Shown piece by piece: positions 59,082-64,000 of a stretch of DNA of 64,000 nt. Under the pieces are notes generated by a model. The model did no database searches. It saw only the letters and a list, made by a program, of their open reading frames with translations, and was not told the origin of the DNA. How positions within the stretch are numbered: the first letter of the stretch is position 1; every line of letters starts with the position of its first letter. Source of the DNA: an uncultured bacterium (GTDB taxonomy: Bacteria > Verrucomicrobiota > Lentisphaeria > Victivallales > Victivallaceae); NCBI GenBank assembly GCA_900551245.1, contig URVC01000012.1, positions 19,113 to 83,112 of the forward strand. The letters run 5' to 3'. The translations under genes and the position numbers were made by a program.

Positions 59082-60881
59082 ATGAGTTTCATGTTCAAAC
59101 CGTACCCATATGTCGACCCGCAGGCACTCAACACTCCGAAACTGCCGCCGGAACTGCGGAACTCGGTGACGGCAGGCAACCGTGCAGTCGGGAAAAAACT
59201 TTTCGAAGCGGCTCCGGAGCACGGCGTCGTCGTGCTGGATGGCTACGTCGGCGCGCAGTTCGACCGCCTGATCAAGCGCATCGAGGAGGCAGCCGCCGGG
59301 AAAAAAGTGCGCAAATTCGACGTCAGCTGCGCATACAAAGATTCGGATGAGCTGGAGAAGATGCTCGCGGAAACGCTGCCGGAAGACCGGGTGATCGACC
59401 CCATCCTGCTCTTCGGCAAAAGCATCCACCGCGAAATCGAATCGCTGTTCGATCCGGAGCGGGTCGAAGCACTCCGCCGGGAACTCGCGAAAGCGAAGCA
59501 AACTGCCGATCTGGTGATTCTGTACGGTTGCGGTTCCGCCTGCGGCGCGCTGCACAACTGCGCCGATGTGACCGCGTTTCTCGACGTGACGCCGCTTTCG
59601 GCAACCACCCGGGTGCAGGCCGGGCGGGTACGGGCGCTGGGGGATGCGAAGCAGCGCCCCCTCCCCTACCTCTTCCGCCGGCTCTACTATTATGATTATG
59701 AAATCATGATGCTGCACCGCAAGGATCTCATCGCCCGCGGCGACGTGGATTTCTACATCGACAGCAACCTGGAGGACAACCTCAAGCTGCTGCCGCTGGC
59801 GGCCTTCCGGGAGCTGCTGGCGATTCAGACGGGCTATCCGTTCCGTTGTACGCCGGTCTATCTCGAAGGGGTGTGGGGCGGCTTCTTCGTCAAAAATCTC
59901 CGTTCGCTTCCCTCGGACATGCGGAACTGCGCGTGGGTGTTCGACATGATCCCGAACGAAGTATCGATCCAGATCAAGGTGGGCGGTCACACGCTGAACA
60001 TTCCCTTCTCCACCTTCTTCAAGGCGGAGGGCGAGCGGCTCATGGGCAAAGAGAGCGTGGAGCGGTTCGGCTACGTCTTCCCGATCCGCTTCAACTACGA
60101 CGACACCTACGGCGGTTCGGGGAACATGTCGATTCAGGTGCATCCGCCGCGGGCCTACAACCAGGAGCATTTCGGGGAGCCGTTCCAGCAGGATGAGAGC
60201 TATTACGTGGTCAAAACGGCGGGTTCAAAAACCTACCTCGGATTGCAGGACGACTGCGACATCGAGGAGTTCTACCGCTGCATCGACCGGGCGGAGAAGG
60301 AGCACATCCCCTTCGACCACGACCGCTATGTGAACAGCTTTCCGAGCGAACAGGGGGACCAGTATCTGATTCCGGGCGGAACGATCCACGCCTCCGGACG
60401 CAATCAGGTGGTGCTGGAGATCGGCAGTTACACGATCGGCAGCTACACCTTCAAGCTCTATGACTATCTGCGCAGTGACCTCGACGGCAATCCGCGGCCG
60501 ATCCACTCGATTCACGGCAAAAACGTGCTGGTGACCGACCGCCGCCGGAGCCGGATCGACGGCGTGCTCCGTCCGAAACCGGTCACGGTGCGACAGGGGG
60601 ACAGCTGGAAGGAGGAGATCGTCGGCGAACACGACCTCATCTACTTCTCGTTGCGGCGGCTCTCCTTCGAGCACGACATCGCCGACGACACAAACGGCAA
60701 ATTCCACGTACTGGTGCTGGTCGAAGGGGACGAGGTGCTGATCTGCTCGAAATCCGACCCGACGCACTGCTACCACCAGAAGCATATGGATATGGTGGTC
60801 GTTCCGGCGTCGATGGGGGAATATGAGATCATCAATCTGGGGAAAACTCCATGCCGGGTCACCAAGACAATGCTGAAGTAG
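59082..60881 (+). CDS. Mannose-6-phosphate isomerase-like protein (class I, long form)
   Basis: The 599-residue protein carries a class I phosphomannose isomerase core from about 330 to the end. The zinc ligands are all identifiable: Gln and His in MSIQVHPP, Glu in QQDESYYVV, and His in LIPGGTIHASG. GSYTFKLYDYLR corresponds to the family's arginine-bearing 'ISD.TYRvyDw' line. The first ~320 residues are an extra domain of unknown type (VVVLDGYVGAQFDRLIKRI and later VILYGCGSACGAL look Rossmann-like but have no P-loop). It likely interconverts a ketose and aldose phosphate in the cytoplasm. It overlaps the ROK gene by 31 bases. Normal class I PMI is 320-400 residues. Confidence 0.8.
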   Translation: MSFMFKPYPYVDPQALNTPKLPPELRNSVTAGNRAVGKKLFEAAPEHGVVVLDGYVGAQFDRLIKRIEEAAAGKKVRKFDVSCAYKDSDELEKMLAETLPEDRVIDPILLFGKSIHREIESLFDPERVEALRRELAKAKQTADLVILYGCGSACGALHNCADVTAFLDVTPLSATTRVQAGRVRALGDAKQRPLPYLFRRLYYYDYEIMMLHRKDLIARGDVDFYIDSNLEDNLKLLPLAAFRELLAIQTGYPFRCTPVYLEGVWGGFFVKNLRSLPSDMRNCAWVFDMIPNEVSIQIKVGGHTLNIPFSTFFKAEGERLMGKESVERFGYVFPIRFNYDDTYGGSGNMSIQVHPPRAYNQEHFGEPFQQDESYYVVKTAGSKTYLGLQDDCDIEEFYRCIDRAEKEHIPFDHDRYVNSFPSEQGDQYLIPGGTIHASGRNQVVLEIGSYTIGSYTFKLYDYLRSDLDGNPRPIHSIHGKNVLVTDRRRSRIDGVLRPKPVTVRQGDSWKEEIVGEHDLIYFSLRRLSFEHDIADDTNGKFHVLVLVEGDEVLICSKSDPTHCYHQKHMDMVVVPASMGEYEIINLGKTPCRVTKTMLK

Positions 60882-61684
60882 TTCTGGCGCTGGACGTAGG
60901 CGGAACCTTCATCAAGTCGGCGCTCTTCCGCGACGGGGAGCTGTTCCGCCGGCTCGAACCGGTTCCGAGCTGTTCGGAGGGTAGCGGCGAAGCGATTGCG
61001 GCGGCGTTCCGGCAGGTTCTCCGGCAGGCGGGGGAGTTCGCTCATCTGGCGGTGGCGGTACCCGGACCATTCGACTACGCGCGGGGAATCTTCCGCATGC
61101 CGCACAAATTCGCGGCGGTCAACGGCCGCTCTTTTGCGGAGCTCTCCGGGCGGGATGCGGAATGCTTTCTGCACGACGCAAACGCTTTTCTGCTGGGTGA
61201 AATGACGCACGGCGCGGCCCGGGGGTTCTCCCGGTGCGGCGGCGTCACACTCGGGACCGGGCTCGGAGCGGCATTCGCTTCCTGCGGCGAAATATGGACG
61301 GGGAACGACGGCTCGCCCGCGGTGGAGGTGAAACTCTGGAACCGGCCGTTCCGGGGAAAAATCGCGGAGGATTTCATTTCAGCCCGGGCCCTGCTCGCCC
61401 GTTTCCCGGCCGGGAGTGTCCGGGAGATCGCCGACCGGGCGAAAGCGGGGGATCCGGCAGCGCAACAGATCTGGCGAGAGTACGGCGCGGCGCTCTTCGA
61501 ACTGCTGAGCAAGTGGCAGGAAGAGCTCTCGCCCGAAGTGATCGTCATCGGCGGCGGCATCGGGCGCGATCTGGCGCTCTTCGGAGCGGTTCCGGCCAGA
61601 CTGCCGTTGCGAAAATCGGCGCTGTGGGGGGATGCGGCATTGTACGGAGCATACGAATCATTTCGGAAAGGATTGTTACGATGA
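60851..61684 (+). CDS. ROK-family sugar kinase-like protein
   Basis: The 277-residue protein has the ROK/hexokinase-fold phosphate loop LALDVGGTFIKSALF (12-26), AVAVPGPFDYARGIF, the catalytic Asp in FLHDANAFLLGE, GGVTLGTGLGAAF, and VIVIGGGIG near the end. It would phosphorylate a hexose in the cytoplasm, giving the phosphosugar that the PMI-like enzyme and the RpiR regulator would handle. The ROK zinc motif (C-x-C-G-x-x-G-C-x-E) is absent, replaced by VEVKLWNRPFRG. It starts 31 bases inside the previous gene and overlaps the next by 4. Confidence 0.85.
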   Translation: MPGHQDNAEVVLALDVGGTFIKSALFRDGELFRRLEPVPSCSEGSGEAIAAAFRQVLRQAGEFAHLAVAVPGPFDYARGIFRMPHKFAAVNGRSFAELSGRDAECFLHDANAFLLGEMTHGAARGFSRCGGVTLGTGLGAAFASCGEIWTGNDGSPAVEVKLWNRPFRGKIAEDFISARALLARFPAGSVREIADRAKAGDPAAQQIWREYGAALFELLSKWQEELSPEVIVIGGGIGRDLALFGAVPARLPLRKSALWGDAALYGAYESFRKGLLR

Positions 61685-63792
61685 AAGAGTTCATGCTGGG
61701 GGCGATGTACTGGCTCAACCCCAATTACGGAGCCAAAGAGATCGAAGAGGACATGCGGCGGATCCGCGACAACCGTTTCAACATCATCCGCTCCTTCATC
61801 TGGTGGGAGAAGGTGGAACCGCGCCGGGGGATGCGGGAGTATCGCCAGCACGACATTCTCTTTGAAGCGGCGGATAAATACGGACTCAAGGTGATGGAAA
61901 CCTTCGGTCTCTACCTGCCGCTCTGGCTGCAGAAGGATCTGCTGGCGAAAGGGATCGACGACCGGAGCCGCCGTTATCCCTGCTTCGACCGTCCGGAGGT
62001 GGCCGGACCGATGGAGGAGTTTCTGCGCGACACGGTGGAGCGTTACAAAAACGCCCCTGCGCTGGCAATCTGGAACCTCTGGAATGAACCGAACAATCGA
62101 GCCTGTAAATGCCCCGCTACGCTGAACCGCTTTACCGCCTGGCTCAAACAGAAGTACCCCTCGATCGACACACTGCGCAAAGCATGGCTGAGTGAAGGAC
62201 AGGTGTTCACCACATTGTGTCCCGATACCCTGGAAGAATTGACTCCGGAGTGGCTTGCCGACGCCTTCGAGTTCGGCAGCCGGGGACGCATTTCGCCAAT
62301 GGAGTATGATTGGTATTCCTTCACGCTGGACAATACGGCGGCACAGATGAAATGGCTCGGCGATCTGGTCAAATCCATTGATCCGGTCCATGAAACCCAT
62401 GCCAATCCGGACAAGGTTTTTCTCAACAGTCTGCACGCCGGACTGGACGAATGGAAAACCGCCCGAGTTCTCGACTCCATCAGCGTCTCGGTCCATCCCT
62501 CTCACCATTTCTTCGACTGGAAACAGCCCCCGGAGAATGCCACGCAGGAGGATTTCAATCAAAAGTATCTTTTCTGCATCGACCAGGTGCGCGGCTGGGC
62601 GCAAGGCAAGGACGCCTGGATCGGTGAACTGCAGGCGGGGACCACCTATTTCCATCGCCATCACTATACCCCCTCTCCGGAAGAACTTCTGCATACCCTT
62701 TATCACTCGCTCGGCCGCGGACTGCGCGGCGTGCTCTTCTGGGAGTGGCAGGCGTGGCGTTCCAGCCTGATGGAAGTGGGGGAATTCAGCCTGCGGCGGG
62801 CGCAGGACGGCGCACCGACGGAACGTTCCGAAGCCGCCAGACAATTTGCGCTCGACGTTGCCGCGCACGCGGGAGAACTTGCGCAGGCGTCACTGCCGGC
62901 GGCGGAAGTAGCCATCTTCTGCTCCAAAGACACCTGCAAATACAAAATCATGGAACAGCTGGCAAAACCCTACATTGCCGATTCCATGGAAAATGAAAAT
63001 CTCGACGCGGTATACGGTTGCTACAAAGCGCTGAATCACGCCAACATCGCAGTGGATTTTCTCTCGGAACTGGAATTGGAAGAAGGGATTCCGGCCCGTT
63101 ACCGGATACTCTATCTACCGCATGCCGAACTCGTTTCCGCCCGAACCGCAACCGAACTTCGTAAATTTGTAGAACGCGGCGGCAGAGTCTGGGCGGACGG
63201 GCGGTTCGGCTGGCTGGATGAACACCTTTATCTTCGCAGTGAAATTCCCGGTTATGGCCTGGCGGAGGTATTCGGTTGTCACGAAGCAGATTTTGTCGGC
63301 ATGGCGCTTCGCCAGCCGGATTTCCGGGTCGGCGCAATGCTTGGCTTCCGCCATCTCCAGTATCTGGAGCCGACGACCGGCACGGCTCTGGCGGGGACGT
63401 CGCCGCGGGCGACGATCGTGCACAACCGTTTCGGCAAAGGCGAAACACTGCTGATCGGCAGTCAAGTGACTCTGGGCATTCAGCGGCGTAATGAAATCGA
63501 CCCCGCCACGGTTGCGGAAGTAGCGTCATTCGCCCTGAAGAGCGGTATCCAACCGATGTTGCAGGCCACCCCGGCCGGTGCAGTTGAATGCAGCCGCCTC
63601 ACCGGCCCGGAAGCAGACATTTTCATTCTGGGCAACCGCCGCCCGAAACCGGTTTCCGTCGAAATAGAATTTACAGAAACATATCGGCAATTTGAAACAC
63701 AAGGAGATCTGTATTCAGGAGGAACCAAACTGCAATTATCGTTGAAAGGGCGTGAAACCAGAATGGTCATAGGCAGAAAATACCGGAGGTAG
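61681..63792 (+). CDS. Glycoside hydrolase, GH42 beta-galactosidase-like
   Basis: The 703-residue protein begins LGAMYWLNPNYGAKEIEEDM and has a TIM barrel with WNLWNEPN (acid/base Glu136) and AWIGELQAG (probable nucleophile Glu316). This is followed by the GH42 trimerisation-like domain (about 430-620: AAEVAIFCSKDTCKY, YRILYLPHAELVSARTATELRKFVERGGRVWADGR) and a small C-terminal sheet. No signal peptide, so it acts on imported oligosaccharides, probably releasing galactose or a related sugar. It is last in the PMI-ROK operon (ATGA overlap), 2 bases ahead of a truncated prepilin start. Confidence 0.85.
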   Translation: MKEFMLGAMYWLNPNYGAKEIEEDMRRIRDNRFNIIRSFIWWEKVEPRRGMREYRQHDILFEAADKYGLKVMETFGLYLPLWLQKDLLAKGIDDRSRRYPCFDRPEVAGPMEEFLRDTVERYKNAPALAIWNLWNEPNNRACKCPATLNRFTAWLKQKYPSIDTLRKAWLSEGQVFTTLCPDTLEELTPEWLADAFEFGSRGRISPMEYDWYSFTLDNTAAQMKWLGDLVKSIDPVHETHANPDKVFLNSLHAGLDEWKTARVLDSISVSVHPSHHFFDWKQPPENATQEDFNQKYLFCIDQVRGWAQGKDAWIGELQAGTTYFHRHHYTPSPEELLHTLYHSLGRGLRGVLFWEWQAWRSSLMEVGEFSLRRAQDGAPTERSEAARQFALDVAAHAGELAQASLPAAEVAIFCSKDTCKYKIMEQLAKPYIADSMENENLDAVYGCYKALNHANIAVDFLSELELEEGIPARYRILYLPHAELVSARTATELRKFVERGGRVWADGRFGWLDEHLYLRSEIPGYGLAEVFGCHEADFVGMALRQPDFRVGAMLGFRHLQYLEPTTGTALAGTSPRATIVHNRFGKGETLLIGSQVTLGIQRRNEIDPATVAEVASFALKSGIQPMLQATPAGAVECSRLTGPEADIFILGNRRPKPVSVEIEFTETYRQFETQGDLYSGGTKLQLSLKGRETRMVIGRKYRR

Positions 63793-63794
63793 AA

Positions 63795-63893
63795 ATGAAA
63801 ACAGCAACCGACAGCAAAATCCATTTATTTACTCTTATTGAACTCCTCGTAGTGATTGCGATCATCGCTATTATATTGACCTCAAAAAGCTGA
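63795..63893 (+). pseudogene. Truncated prepilin-type pseudopilin
   Basis: An ATG 2 bases after the GH42 stop, with CGGAGG before it, opens MKTATDSKIHLFTLIELLVVIAI and then reads IAIILTSKS and stops at 63891-63893. The first 26 residues are a normal prepilin leader and helix; the expected LAAMLLPAL continuation is missing. The gene therefore breaks off near 63872, where the sequence turns AT-rich. It looks like a pseudopilin cut by an insertion or deletion; the rest is not in the window. Confidence 0.7.
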
Positions 63894-64000
63894 TTTCTTA
63901 GGTCATTTTATGCCAATACTGTATTTATAAAGTTTTTTTATTACCACCTGAATCCGTGAAATAATTGGTGAAATCGACGATAAAATAGAAGAAAAAGATG
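63877..64000. other. AT-rich DNA after the prepilin break point
   Basis: From about 63872 the sequence is much more AT-rich than the rest of the window. A 6-bp inverted repeat, TGACCT (63877-63882) and AGGTCA (63900-63905), lies at the boundary. A short open frame (IGEIDDKIEEKD) runs off the end without a start codon. This may be the edge of a mobile element, but no transposase or terminal repeat can be confirmed here. Confidence 0.35.

Overview
The window is about 60% GC, gene-dense and Gram-negative in character: it has LpxA for lipid A, an outer-membrane secretin and several lipoproteins. The best guess is a member of the PVC group, Lentisphaerota, close to Victivallis. This rests on prepilin-type leaders of the FTLIELLxVIAIIAI kind next to secreted glycoside hydrolases, the DUF5107 and DUF5696-like sugar proteins, and the many small LacI-controlled carbohydrate operons. 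It is inferred from gene content, not from a marker-gene tree.

Layout. 1-4.4 kb: end of a metal/cobalamin-type ABC binding protein, clpC (-), then mnmA-rlmH (+). 4.4-11.5 kb: a LacI regulator divergent from a three-gene glycan operon (GH130, a GH-like protein, DUF5107-TPR). 11.6-15.2 kb: glucuronokinase-like kinase, galU-like nucleotidyltransferase and a DEAD-box helicase. 15.2-22.9 kb: tRNA-Gly(CCC), a lipoprotein, a TadA deaminase fused to a GNAT domain, a membrane Ser/Thr kinase, a NAD-kinase-like gene with a SpoU methyltransferase, lpxA and gpmI. 23-26.1 kb: the three-gene set retropepsin-like protease / 7TM inactive transglutaminase / RimK-like ATP-grasp ligase. 26.2-31.3 kb: an IclR regulator with a MurQ/GCKR-like SIS protein, then a large secreted ankyrin protein.

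31.9-49.4 kb is a complete-looking Tad/Flp pilus locus in two convergent operons. The + operon has two Flp pilins, a terminator, prepilin peptidase, TadE/TadG-type proteins, a short CpaF-type ATPase and a soluble Ser/Thr kinase. The - operon has CpaB, secretin, an FHA-CpaF fusion ATPase, TadB, TadC, two membrane FHA proteins, a small EY-motif pilin-like protein and a zinc-peptidase-like membrane protein. One kinase and three FHA proteins in one pilus locus suggest phospho-threonine control of assembly. This is the strongest candidate for an under-described system.

49.6-63.9 kb returns to sugar metabolism: a LacI regulator with a Gfo/Idh/MocA oxidoreductase, a second LacI regulator, a lower-GC operon (prepilin-like protein, small secreted protein, secreted glycosidase) behind a perfect consensus promoter, and an RpiR regulator divergent from a PMI-ROK-GH42 operon. 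The window ends in a truncated prepilin gene running into AT-rich DNA.

Promoters are unusually readable. At least a dozen fit TTGA(A/C)N-N16/17-TATATT or a close relative. Several regulators have palindromes on their own -10 or start region.
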